Source: Actinomycetes bacterium (GTDB lineage Bacteria; Actinomycetota; Acidimicrobiia; Acidimicrobiales; Microtrichaceae). Taken from it: 15,705 nt of DNA. The first letter of the stretch is position 1, and every line of letters starts with the position of its first letter. Of the stretch, positions 1 through 6,842 are shown piece after piece. The notes under the pieces are model-generated. The model ran no database searches and was not told the DNA's origin. It saw nothing but the letters and a program-made list of their open reading frames with translations. The position numbers were made by a program, and so were the translations under genes. The stretch lies in the NCBI GenBank assembly GCA_023389745.1, contig JAEWED010000140.1, forward strand, positions 1 to 15,705, read 5' to 3'.

Positions 1-1640
1 GGCGTGCAGCTCGTGGAGTAGTCGGCGATGCCCATCGCCACGCCGAGCAGCAGCTTGTGCCAGCCCTCCTCGGCCTCGGGCGTCGCCTCGATCGTGGTGA
101 CGCCGGAGTCGATGCACTCCGCGATCAACCAGGCGACGTGCTTGGCCGACTCCGACAGGAAGTGCAGGAAGTTCGTGCCGAAGCCCGCCTGGACCAGGCT
201 GATCATCATCAGGTTGGGGAACTCCGCCGAGAGCACGCCGTGCAGGGTGTGCGCACCGTCGTGCCAGCGCTCGCTCATCGCGACGCCGCCCCGACCCCGC
301 GGGTCGAAGCCGAGCCGCTGCTCCAGGTCGGTGGTGACCTCGAAGCCCGACGCGAACACGAGCAGGTCGACCGGGTACTCCTCGCCGGCGACCACGACCC
401 CGGACCGGGTGATCGCCTCGACGCCGCGGCCGTCGGTGTCGACCAGGTGCACGTTGGGCCGGTTGAACGACGGCAGGTAGCCGTCGTGGAAGCACACGCG
501 CTTGCAGTGCTTGCCGTACCAGGGCTTCAGCTTGGCGGCCGTGTCGGGGTCCTCGACGATGTGGTCGACCCTGCGGCGCAGCTCCTCCATCGTCTCGAAG
601 TCGGAGCGCTCCATCTCGGCGGCCCGCACCGGGTCGTCGGTCGCCGTCTGGGTGTCCTCCCACATGACGTGGGTCCAGCCGTCGCCGACCAGGTCGCGCT
701 CGGGCTTGGCGCCCGTGACAGCCTGGGTGAAGTTGCGGATGCGCTCGGCCTGCCAGCCCGGCTCCTGGCTCGTGAACCACTCGACGTCGGTCGGGCCGTT
801 GTCACGCTGGCCGACGGGCGACGGGGTCCGCTGGAAGACGAACAGCTCCTTGGCCGCCTCGGCGAGCTGCGGCACCGCCTGGATCGCCGTGGCACCGGTG
901 CCGATGATGCCGACGCGCTTGTCCCGCAGCGCGTCCATCGGCACTCCCGGGGCTCCACCGGTGTACGAGTAGTCCCACCGGCTCGTGTGGAACGAGTGCC
1001 CCTCGAAGTCCTCGATACCGGGGATGCCGGGCAGCTTCGCCTTGTGCAGGATGCCGCCGGCGGTCACCAGGAAGCGTGACGACAGGTGGTCGCCCCGAGA
1101 GGTCCGGACCTGCCAGCGCTGGGCGTCGTCGTCCCAAACCGCTGTGTCCATCTCGGTCTGGAACAGCGCCAGCGGATAGAGGTCGAAGTGGCGGGCGAGC
1201 AGCTGGCAGTAGGCGAAGATCTCGGTCGCGCTCGTGTACTTCTCGGTGGGGACGTACCCGGTCTCCTCGAGCAGCGGCAGGTAGGTGTAGGACTCGACGT
1301 CGCACATGCAGCCCGGGTAGCGGTTCCAGTACCAGGTGCCGCCGAAGTCACCGGCCTTCTCGACGATCCGGATCCGCTCGACGCCGGCGGCCTTCAGGTT
1401 GATCGCCGTCAGCATGCCGGCGAAACCGCCGCCGACGATCACGACGTCGGGCTCCTCGACCAGGGCGTCACGGGTGAACCCGGGCTCGACGAAGGGATCC
1501 CGATCGAAGTCGGCGTAGTCGCCCTTCATCTCCTGGTACTGCTGGAGCCCGTCACCACGCAGCCGCTTGGCGCGTTCCGCCTGGTACCGACGCCTGGCCT
1601 CTTCGAGCGCCACGGTGTCGTCGGGTTCGTGATCGGTCAT
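1..1640 (-). CDS. Flavin-containing Baeyer-Villiger-type monooxygenase (BVMO1), C-terminus cut by window edge
   Basis: I read 546 codons from ATG 1640 with no stop before the left edge. By comparison with the complete paralogue at 13599-15398, about 50 residues are missing. A 60-residue N-terminal arm (QAERAKRLRGDG) precedes the FAD-binding motif GGGFAG (residues 70-75). The type I BVMO fingerprint FEGHSFHTSRWD starts at residue 212, and the NADPH-binding GIIGTG is at 244-249. The segment YPGCMCDVESYTYL and the CKR motif (Arg381, matching the Arg that stabilises peroxyflavin in phenylacetone monooxygenase) are both present, so the enzyme looks catalytically complete. Known members insert one O2 oxygen into ketones using NADPH; the substrate here cannot be read from sequence. 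A purine-rich AGAGGG lies about 8 nt before the ATG. The gene is divergent from the antiporter at 1876. Alternative: a relative that hydroxylates or N-/S-oxygenates. Confidence 0.9.
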   Translation of the reverse strand, partial: MTDHEPDDTVALEEARRRYQAERAKRLRGDGLQQYQEMKGDYADFDRDPFVEPGFTRDALVEEPDVVIVGGGFAGMLTAINLKAAGVERIRIVEKAGDFGGTWYWNRYPGCMCDVESYTYLPLLEETGYVPTEKYTSATEIFAYCQLLARHFDLYPLALFQTEMDTAVWDDDAQRWQVRTSRGDHLSSRFLVTAGGILHKAKLPGIPGIEDFEGHSFHTSRWDYSYTGGAPGVPMDALRDKRVGIIGTGATAIQAVPQLAEAAKELFVFQRTPSPVGQRDNGPTDVEWFTSQEPGWQAERIRNFTQAVTGAKPERDLVGDGWTHVMWEDTQTATDDPVRAAEMERSDFETMEELRRRVDHIVEDPDTAAKLKPWYGKHCKRVCFHDGYLPSFNRPNVHLVDTDGRGVEAITRSGVVVAGEEYPVDLLVFASGFEVTTDLEQRLGFDPRGRGGVAMSERWHDGAHTLHGVLSAEFPNLMMISLVQAGFGTNFLHFLSESAKHVAWLIAECIDSGVTTIEATPEAEEGWHKLLLGVAMGIADYSTSCT

Positions 1641-1696
1641 CGCTGGGGCCCTCTGCTCGCCGTTCGGGCGCGGTGGGGGTGCGCGCATTGGTGCAC

Positions 1697-1702
1697 AACC
1701 TA
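1697..1702 (-). promoter_or_regulatory. Candidate -10 element TAGGTT for BVMO1
   Basis: On the minus strand the hexamer TAGGTT fits the actinobacterial TANNNT pattern. It would give a leader of roughly 50 nt before ATG 1640. No clear -35 is visible, but the 15-bp palindrome at 1723-1737 lies where a -35 would be, which suggests regulator control. The assignment rests on one hexamer and on position. Confidence 0.35.
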
Positions 1703-1722
1703 GAGCGGCTCGCGACACGGAG

Positions 1723-1737
1723 CTGACGGGGCGTCAG
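1723..1737. promoter_or_regulatory. Perfect palindrome CTGACG-GGG-CGTCAG, candidate operator
   Basis: Two perfect 6-bp arms flank a GGG centre in the 235-bp divergent region between BVMO1 and the antiporter. The site sits about 20 bp upstream of the candidate BVMO1 -10 on the minus strand. Short TGACG/CGTCA dyads are typical of TetR- or GntR-type operators, but I cannot name the regulator. A small RNA hairpin is an alternative reading, but there is no T-tract. Confidence 0.5.
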
Positions 1738-1836
1738 AAACCGGCGTTCACTTCACCGAGCCGGGCGCGTGACCCACGAGGAACGCTGCGGTTCTCATCG
1801 TCACTTCCGGCGCCCGAGTCCCATCCGCGGCGCTTG

Positions 1837-1842
1837 TACCGT
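1837..1842 (+). promoter_or_regulatory. Candidate -10 element TACCGT for the antiporter gene
   Basis: This TANNNT hexamer lies 33 nt before the chosen GTG start at 1876. The purine-rich GGAAGGGG at 1860-1867, with 8 nt spacing to the GTG, would then be the ribosome binding site on a leader of about 26 nt. That arrangement supports GTG 1876 over upstream in-frame starts, which would fall before or inside the promoter. Confidence 0.4.
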
Positions 1843-1875
1843 GTGACGCTCCGACAGCCGGAAGGGGCAAGGTTC

Positions 1876-3465
1876 GTGGAGGTTCTGATCGTCGCAGTCG
1901 CCGGACTGCTCGCCGTGGCAGGTGCCGCGGCGATCGCCCCGAGGCTGCGCATCGCCGCACCGTTGATCCTGGTTGTGCTCGGCATCGGGATCAGCGTCCT
2001 TCCGTTCGTCCCGGACATCGAGATCGACCCGGAGTGGATCCTCGCCGGCGTGCTTCCCCCGCTGCTCTACTCCGCCGCGGTGGCCATGCCCGCCATGAAC
2101 TTCCGGCGCGAGTTCACCGCCATCCGGGGACTCGCGGTGGCCCTGGTGGTCCTGTCCGCGGTGGTGCTCGGCGTCTTCTTCTCGTGGGCGATCCCCGGTC
2201 TCGACATCTGGTGGGGCATCGCTCTCGGAGCGATCGTCAGCCCGACCGACGCCGTGGCGACCTCGATCGTCCGGCGGGTCGGGGTGTCGGGCCGTGTGTC
2301 GTCGGTGCTCGCTGGGGAGAGCCTGCTGAACGATGCGACGGCGCTCGTGCTGCTGCGGTCGGCGATCGCCGGGACGGCTGCAACCATGACGATGCGCCAC
2401 ATCGCGTTCGACTTCGTCTACGCGGTCGCGGTGGCGCTGTTCTTCGGCGTGGTCGTCGGTCGCCTGAACCTCTGGATCCGTTCGAAGGTGGCGGACTCCA
2501 CGGTGAACACGATCATCTCGTTCACGGTCCCGTTCCTCGCCTCGATCCCCGCCGAGCTGCTCGACGCGTCGGGCCTGGTCGCAGCGGTCGTCGCCGGCCT
2601 GGTCACGGGCCACGGTGCACCCCGGGTGCTGCCGCCGAGGCACCGCCAGTCCGACACGCAGAACTGGCACACCGTCGAGCTCGTGCTCGAAGGCGCGATC
2701 TTCCTGCTGATGGGACTCGAGCTCTCCGCCATCGTCGGCGACGTGGGAGAGACGCACACCGGCCTGGGCACGGCTGCGGCGGTCGCCGCCGGGGCGCTCG
2801 TGCTGGTGCTGGTGGTGCGGGCGGCCTACATCGCGCCGCTGCTGGTGGCACTCGCCCGCGGCACGCGGCGTCGCACGGGGCGCAAAGCCTCCTCGAAGCT
2901 GGCCCAGCAGTCGCCCGAGGTGCGCCGGCGCGTGCGCGCCGACATCGACTACTTCCGCGCCGCTCCCCTGGGGTGGCGCGACGGCGCAGTGCTGGTCTGG
3001 GCCGGTATGAGGGGCGCCGTCACCCTCGCCGCCGCGCAGACGTTGCCATCGGACACACCGGATCGGTCGTTGCTGGTGCTCGTCGCGTTCCTGGTGGCGG
3101 CAGCGTCGCTGCTGATCCAGGGCGGCACGCTCGGCGCGTTCGTGCGATGGGTCCGCCCGACCGAACCCGAGGACGACCCCTCGAGGGCCGCCGCACTGAC
3201 GGACCTGCTCATCGAGGTGCGCGACGACGTGCTCGCCGCGACTCCCGCAGAGGAGCGCGAACCCGTGGAGCCCGGGCCGCTCGTCGCCGGTCACATCTCG
3301 TTGTCCCCGGCGCTCTCGCGCCGTGTGCTCGACGCGCAACGCCACGCGCTCCTCGATGCACGCGACGACGGGCTCTACGACGCGGAGCTCCTCGAGGCCG
3401 CGCTCGTTCGCCTCGACGCGGCCCAGATCAGCATCGAGCTCCGCGACGGCAGAGCGGAGGACTGA
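1876..3465 (+). CDS. CPA1-family Na+/H+ antiporter
   Basis: This 529-residue inner-membrane protein belongs to the monovalent cation:proton antiporter-1 family (PF00999). Hydrophobic segments run from residue 1 to about 425. The family signatures are PTDAVA at 123-128, ESLLND at 148-153 (the Asn-Asp pair expected at the ion site) and GMRGAVTLA around 378-386 in a late helix. A basic loop (about 328-355) is followed by the last helices and a roughly 100-residue hydrophilic C-terminal tail, normally cytoplasmic. The expected role is electroneutral exchange of Na+ (or K+/Li+) for H+ in pH and salt homeostasis; ion preference cannot be read from sequence. The start is GTG 1876, chosen for its spacing to GGAAGGGG. 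The gene converges on the DUF1272-SnoaL gene, and its stop codon lies in a 12-bp tandem repeat. Confidence 0.9.
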   Translation: MEVLIVAVAGLLAVAGAAAIAPRLRIAAPLILVVLGIGISVLPFVPDIEIDPEWILAGVLPPLLYSAAVAMPAMNFRREFTAIRGLAVALVVLSAVVLGVFFSWAIPGLDIWWGIALGAIVSPTDAVATSIVRRVGVSGRVSSVLAGESLLNDATALVLLRSAIAGTAATMTMRHIAFDFVYAVAVALFFGVVVGRLNLWIRSKVADSTVNTIISFTVPFLASIPAELLDASGLVAAVVAGLVTGHGAPRVLPPRHRQSDTQNWHTVELVLEGAIFLLMGLELSAIVGDVGETHTGLGTAAAVAAGALVLVLVVRAAYIAPLLVALARGTRRRTGRKASSKLAQQSPEVRRRVRADIDYFRAAPLGWRDGAVLVWAGMRGAVTLAAAQTLPSDTPDRSLLVLVAFLVAAASLLIQGGTLGAFVRWVRPTEPEDDPSRAAALTDLLIEVRDDVLAATPAEEREPVEPGPLVAGHISLSPALSRRVLDAQRHALLDARDDGLYDAELLEAALVRLDAAQISIELRDGRAED

Positions 3466-3501
3466 CCGGAGGACTGAGCGGAGGATCGGGCGGAGGACTG
3501 G
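3454..3501. repeat. Four 12-bp tandem repeats across the antiporter stop codon
   Basis: Consecutive units are gcggaggactga, ccggaggactga, gcggaggatcgg and gcggaggactgg. In the antiporter frame they read A-E-D-stop, P-E-D-stop, A-E-D-R, A-E-D-W, so the stop codon itself has been duplicated and two later copies carry a sense codon in that place. The repeat fills most of the gap to the convergent stop at 3510, and I see no hairpin terminator there. Confidence 0.85.
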
Positions 3502-3509
3502 GCACTCGA

Positions 3510-4073
3510 TCAGCGCCAGAGGTGGTCGACGAGTGCCTGGTCGGAGTCGTGCAACCAGCACTCGACCAGCTTCCCCATGGCGACGCGGTAGCGGAGCACA
3601 CGCTCGAGCTCGTGGCTCTCGCCGTCCCGGGTGAGACGTTCGGTGACCACCAGGGCACCGCCACGGTCACCGGTCAGGACGTCGTCCACCGAGTGGAGCT
3701 GCCTCGGCGCGAGCGACGAGACCTCGGCCATCACCGCCAGGGCGGCGTCGCGCCCGACGTGGGTGCCGCTGAACCTGGTCGACCCGCCGTAGTGCAGCGT
3801 GAACTCGTCCGCGTAGCAGTCGACGATGCCGTCGAGGTCGCCGTCGCGCCAGCAGGCCGCGTACCGCTGCAGCACGGCGCCGGCGTGGGTGTCGGCCGGC
3901 GGCCGCGTCGGTCGGGCCAGCAGCTCGCCGCCGCAGTTCGGGCAGCGCCCGGCGAGGGCGCCGGCCGCGCACGCTGCACAGAAGGTGCACTCGTAGGAGC
4001 AGATCCTCGCGTCGAGGGAGTCCGGCGCCAGTTCGAGCTCGCAGCGCTCGCAGGTCGATCGCAGTTCCAGCAT
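3510..4073 (-). CDS. DUF1272 zinc-ribbon-like domain fused to SnoaL-like (NTF2-fold) domain
   Basis: The 187-residue protein starts at ATG 4073, where the DUF1272 pattern begins (MLELRSTCERC). Residues 1-58 carry eight cysteines in pairs (8/11, 25/29, 32/35, 44/47) with the ending CPNCGGEL, matching DUF1272 (PF06906), probably zinc-binding. Residues 64-187 match a SnoaL-like/NTF2 fold (VLQRYAACWRDGDLDGIVDCYADEF, then a HYGG...FSGTHVGRDAALA core). DUF1272 usually occurs as a short stand-alone protein, so the second domain is noteworthy. Function is unknown: SnoaL-like folds include small-molecule isomerases, cyclases and non-catalytic binding proteins. The open frame extends 29 codons upstream, but that part has no family similarity. 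The gene is divergent from the acetyltransferase at 4159. Confidence 0.8.
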   Translation of the reverse strand: MLELRSTCERCELELAPDSLDARICSYECTFCAACAAGALAGRCPNCGGELLARPTRPPADTHAGAVLQRYAACWRDGDLDGIVDCYADEFTLHYGGSTRFSGTHVGRDAALAVMAEVSSLAPRQLHSVDDVLTGDRGGALVVTERLTRDGESHELERVLRYRVAMGKLVECWLHDSDQALVDHLWR

Positions 4074-4145
4074 CTGGCCACCGTCGCGTGCCGACCGGTG
4101 AGGGTCAACGACAAGATTCTGCCGATCCACGCCAGCGGCCCGCGC

Positions 4146-4151
4146 CATACT
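4146..4151 (+). promoter_or_regulatory. -10 element CATACT, leaderless promoter for the acetyltransferase
   Basis: The hexamer CATACT ends exactly 7 nt before ATG 4159, so transcription would begin at or next to the start codon. No Shine-Dalgarno sequence lies upstream, consistent with a leaderless mRNA. The same 7-nt geometry recurs at 7396-7401, 7482-7487 and 9628-9633. Confidence 0.55.
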
Positions 4152-4158
4152 CGAACCC

Positions 4159-4734
4159 ATGTCCCACCCCAGCGAGGACCCTCGTTCGCAGCGTGAGCGG
4201 ATGCTGGCGGGCGCGCTCTACCTGGCCGACGATCCCGAGATCACCGCGGACTCACGACGTGCCCGGCGGCTCCAGGACGACTTCAACCGCTGCACCCCCG
4301 AGGAGCACCACCGCCAGGAGCAGGTCCTGGGCGACCTGCTCGGGAGCGTCGGCGCCGGCTCGGTCATCCGAGCGCCCTTCTACTGCGACCTCGGCTACCA
4401 GACGCACATCGGGGCCCGGACGTTCGCGAACTTCGGGCTCGTCGCGCTCGACGTCGCCGAGATCCGCATCGGCGACGACGTGCAGATCGGACCGAACGTC
4501 CAGCTGCTCACGCCGACGCACCCGCTCGACGCCGACCTGCGCCGCGACAAGTGGGAGGCGGCGGAGCCGATCACGATCGGCGACAACGTGTGGCTCGGCG
4601 GCGGCGTGATCGTGCTGCCCGGCGTGTCCATCGGGTCCGACACCGTCGTCGGCGCCGGTTCGGTGGTGAGTAGGGACCTGCCGTCGCGGGTGCTCGCCGT
4701 CGGCAACCCCGCACGTGTGGTGCGGGAGCTCTGA
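4159..4734 (+). CDS. Maltose/galactoside O-acetyltransferase-type hexapeptide transferase
   Basis: This 191-residue protein matches the LacA/Maa/NodL group of left-handed beta-helix acetyltransferases in both length and layout. An N-terminal helical maltose-acetyltransferase-like part (MLAGALYLADDPEI, residues 15-28) precedes hexapeptide repeats (IGARTFANFG, IRIGDDVQIGPNV, ITIGDNVWLGGGVIVLPGVSIG, VVGAGSVVSRDLP). The expected catalytic His is His121 in TPTHPLD. It ends with the usual VGNPARVVREL. Members transfer acetyl from acetyl-CoA to a sugar hydroxyl in the cytoplasm; the acceptor here is unknown. The start is supported by the leaderless promoter hexamer 7 nt upstream. Its stop lies only 7 bp from the convergent Ada-like gene's stop. 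Confidence 0.9.
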   Translation: MSHPSEDPRSQRERMLAGALYLADDPEITADSRRARRLQDDFNRCTPEEHHRQEQVLGDLLGSVGAGSVIRAPFYCDLGYQTHIGARTFANFGLVALDVAEIRIGDDVQIGPNVQLLTPTHPLDADLRRDKWEAAEPITIGDNVWLGGGVIVLPGVSIGSDTVVGAGSVVSRDLPSRVLAVGNPARVVREL

Positions 4735-4741
4735 GCCTCGC

Positions 4742-5677
4742 TCAACCCTCCCGGTCGAGCAGCGGAGCGCCGAGCTGCTCGCGTTCGAGGAGCGCCTGCT
4801 TGCGCTCGACGCCCCAGCGATAGCCCGACAGCGATCCGTCCCGTCGGACCACCCGATGGCACGGCACTGCGACGGCCAGCACGTTCGCGCCGCAGGCCGA
4901 GCCGACCGCACGAACCGCTGTCGGCGTGCCGATGCGGCGTGCCAGCTCGCCGTAGGTCACGGTGGTGCCGGCGGGAACCTCGCGCAGCGCCTGCCACACA
5001 CGCTCCTGGAAGACGGTGCCGTGGATGTCGAGCGGGAGCTCCACCGGGCGCTCCGGATGCTCGACGAGCGCGACCACTTGGGCGACGAGCCGGTCGAAGG
5101 CCCGGTCGTCGCCGCTCAGCGTGGCGGCGTGGAAGCGATCCTGGAGGCGACGGACGAGCGCGTCGGGATCGTCGCCGAAGTCGATCGCGCACACCCCACG
5201 GTCCGACGCCGCCACCAGCAGCGCGCCGAGTGAGGTGTCCGCGACTGCGAAGCGGACGTTGACACCCTCACCACCGGCGCGCCACTCGGTCGGTCGCATG
5301 CCGAGTCGAGCGGTCGAGGTCTCGTAAAAACGCCCGCTGGATCCGTACCCGGCGGCGTGGATCGCCTCGGTCACCGACGGCGCGTCGGCCAACGCCTGTT
5401 CGGCCCGGCGGGCACGGGCACCACGTGCGTACGCGGCCGGCGAGACGCCGGTGATCGTCGTGAACGCCCGACGGAACGTCGAGACGCTCATCGACTCGAG
5501 CGCCGCCAGCTCGGCGAGCGTCGGCGTGGGATCGCTGGTGTCGAGCAGCCGGCAGGCCCGGACCACCGCGTCGGCGTACCGCTGACCCGACGCCGCGGCC
5601 GATTCCGCGGCCTGGTCCGCGGCCTGATCCGCAGCCGACTCGGCGATGCGGTCGTGTTCGAGGGTCGGAGAGGTCAT
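4742..5677 (-). CDS. Ada-like protein: AraC-type HTH plus O6-methylguanine-DNA methyltransferase, lacking the N-terminal Ada zinc domain
   Basis: The 311-residue protein starts at ATG 5677 with GGAGGGCGAG upstream. Residues 50-135 form an AraC-type double helix-turn-helix (LAELAALESMSVSTFRRAF, then SVTEAIHAAGYGSSGRFYE). Residues 140-215 resemble the ribonuclease-H-like methyltransferase N-domain, and 220-300 carry the DNA-binding and active-site part, with the acceptor Cys273 in VPCHRVVRRDG. It should remove O6-alkyl groups from guanine by suicidal transfer. E. coli Ada also has an N-terminal Cys4 zinc domain that takes methyl groups from phosphotriesters and switches on transcription. Here that part is replaced by about 45 residues containing a 4-residue repeat, so activation by phosphotriesters is not expected. 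It lies 46 bp downstream of the lipoprotein gene and may be co-transcribed. Confidence 0.88.
   Translation of the reverse strand: MTSPTLEHDRIAESAADQAADQAAESAAASGQRYADAVVRACRLLDTSDPTPTLAELAALESMSVSTFRRAFTTITGVSPAAYARGARARRAEQALADAPSVTEAIHAAGYGSSGRFYETSTARLGMRPTEWRAGGEGVNVRFAVADTSLGALLVAASDRGVCAIDFGDDPDALVRRLQDRFHAATLSGDDRAFDRLVAQVVALVEHPERPVELPLDIHGTVFQERVWQALREVPAGTTVTYGELARRIGTPTAVRAVGSACGANVLAVAVPCHRVVRRDGSLSGYRWGVERKQALLEREQLGAPLLDREG
5593..5640. repeat. Four 12-bp tandem repeats in the N-terminal coding region of the Ada-like gene
   Basis: Units are ccgcggccgatt, ccgcggcctggt, ccgcggcctgat and ccgcagccgact. On the minus strand they encode the four-residue repeats E-S-A-A, D-Q-A-A, D-Q-A-A, E-S-A-A (residues about 13-28), probably a flexible or helical linker. 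It has the same period and copy number as the repeat at 3454-3501 but a different sequence. Confidence 0.8.
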
Positions 5678-5723
5678 GGGACGAGTCTCGCCCTCCGCGC
5701 CGGCGCCCGCACTCCGGATCGTG

Positions 5724-6707
5724 TCAACCCTTCGCGGCTGCCTCGAGCGCCGGCCGCAGCTCCTCGATGCCGTAGGGGATCGACAGGGGAGTGGGGGTGT
5801 TGAGGGCCACCGCGGTCGCGTAGTCGAGCACCGCCACGGCACCCGTCTGCACCGCCGGCAGCGAGTCGTACGACGGGATCGTGGACGGGTCCTCGCCGTT
5901 GGTCAGCAGCGCCAGCAGATCGGCGTCGAGCAGGTCCATGCGCTCGAAGCCGACCTCGACGCGGCCGGACTCGCCGGCACCCGCCTCGAGGATGGCCGGC
6001 GAGATCTCCATGCCCAGCTGGTGGAAGAAGTCGACGGCGCCGTCCTCGGGATCCGACACGACGTAGATCGCGTCGCCCTTGACGTAGTTGGCGAAGGCGA
6101 AGGTCTTGCCGGCGAGGCCGGGCAGCTCGTCGGCCACGGCGTCGATCTGAGCTTCGACGTCGGCCACGATCGCCTCGGCGGCACCGGTGTCGCCGACCAC
6201 CGAGCCGGCTGCGAGCGTGATCTCCTGCCACGTGTCGACCTCGTTGTCGCTCAGGGTCGAGATCGTCGGGGCGATCGCCGCGAGCTGGTCGTACGCGGCC
6301 TGGTCCTGTGCGAAGTAGGTGACGACGATGAGATCGGGCTTCAGCGCCGCCACCTGCTCCAGCGGGATCGCATCGGTGGCCTTCATCTCGGTCGAGCCGG
6401 CGAGCTGATCGCCCCGCCAGGGGAAGCCCTCGGGCACGTTGTAGTCGGCCAGGTAGCCGACCGGCGGCGCATCGAGGGCGAGCAGGGCGTCGGTCCACTG
6501 GGTGTCGAGCGAGACGATCCGCTCCGGTCGGGTCGGGACCTCGGTGGTCCCGTAGCGGTGCTCGAAGGAGACCGGCTCGAAGTCGCCTCCTCCGGCGACC
6601 GGAGCGGTGCTGGTGGTCGCCGCGTCGTCGCTCCCTCCGCACGCTGCGGCGAGCAGCGCGCCCAGGAGCAGGGCGGACAGGGCGAGGCGGCGTGAACGGC
6701 GGGGCAT
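5724..6707 (-). CDS. Iron-siderophore-type ABC transporter substrate-binding lipoprotein
   Basis: This 327-residue protein has a signal peptide with a twin-Arg-like basic start (MPRRSRR), a hydrophobic stretch and a lipobox ending LAAAC, with Cys23 as the lipid-anchored residue. A low-complexity linker follows. The rest matches the FepB/FecB group of the TroA superfamily (PF01497): RIVSLDTQWTDALLALDAPPVGY (about 63-85), IPLEQVAALKPDLIVVTYF (114-132) and a C-terminal lobe through PYGIEEL. It should capture ferric siderophore or a similar chelate outside the membrane. ATG 6707 is chosen because GGAGGA lies 4 nt upstream; an in-frame ATG at 6752 lacks this. No permease or ATPase gene is nearby, so its transporter must be elsewhere. 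A candidate iron box lies 56 bp upstream. Confidence 0.88.
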   Translation of the reverse strand: MPRRSRRLALSALLLGALLAAACGGSDDAATTSTAPVAGGGDFEPVSFEHRYGTTEVPTRPERIVSLDTQWTDALLALDAPPVGYLADYNVPEGFPWRGDQLAGSTEMKATDAIPLEQVAALKPDLIVVTYFAQDQAAYDQLAAIAPTISTLSDNEVDTWQEITLAAGSVVGDTGAAEAIVADVEAQIDAVADELPGLAGKTFAFANYVKGDAIYVVSDPEDGAVDFFHQLGMEISPAILEAGAGESGRVEVGFERMDLLDADLLALLTNGEDPSTIPSYDSLPAVQTGAVAVLDYATAVALNTPTPLSIPYGIEELRPALEAAAKG

Positions 6708-6711
6708 GTGG

Positions 6712-6717
6712 TCCTCC
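6712..6717 (-). promoter_or_regulatory. Strong ribosome binding site GGAGGA deciding the lipoprotein start
   Basis: Read on the minus strand, GGAGGA lies 4 nt before ATG 6707. It is the clearest Shine-Dalgarno match in the window. It fixes the start at 6707, the position that also yields a proper lipoprotein signal peptide. Confidence 0.7.
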
Positions 6718-6762
6718 GGAATGCGGTCGGTGGCGACGGGCGACACCTCCACGCCCGAGTGA

Positions 6763-6775
6763 TAAGGGACCCTAA
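6763..6775. promoter_or_regulatory. Near-palindrome TTAGGGTCCCTTA, candidate DtxR/IdeR-like iron box
   Basis: On the minus strand the 13-bp site TTAGGGTCCCTTA is symmetrical apart from its centre and one base pair. It lies 56 bp upstream of the siderophore-binding lipoprotein start, where a promoter is expected. The TTAGG...CCTTA half-sites resemble actinobacterial iron boxes, but the full 19-bp DtxR/IdeR consensus is not matched, so the regulator is inferred from the neighbouring gene's role. Confidence 0.4.
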
Positions 6776-6842
6776 CATCTGCCGTGAAGTTGGCGTGCGA
6801 TGTCTGTTCCCCCCGGCCGCACAGGGCTCCTCGACGCCGACG

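Noticed and set aside
1801..3561. Minus-strand open frame of 586 codons
   Set aside because: It is antisense to the antiporter, whose hydrophobic segments and CPA1 motifs are unmistakable. The shadow is rich in Arg, His and Asp with no recognisable motif.
2034..4196. Plus-strand open frame of 720 codons
   Set aside because: It runs across the antiporter in another frame and across the oppositely coded DUF1272-SnoaL gene; the Arg-rich composition is typical of a shadow.
5722..5727. TTGACA on the minus strand, a perfect -35 sequence before the Ada-like gene
   Set aside because: It overlaps the lipoprotein stop codon and no -10 hexamer lies at a workable distance, so it is probably incidental.
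6753..6785. A full 19-bp DtxR/IdeR consensus upstream of the lipoprotein gene
   Set aside because: Only the 13-bp TTAGG-GTC-CCTTA core is symmetrical; no alignment to the complete consensus holds, so only a weak iron-box call is kept.
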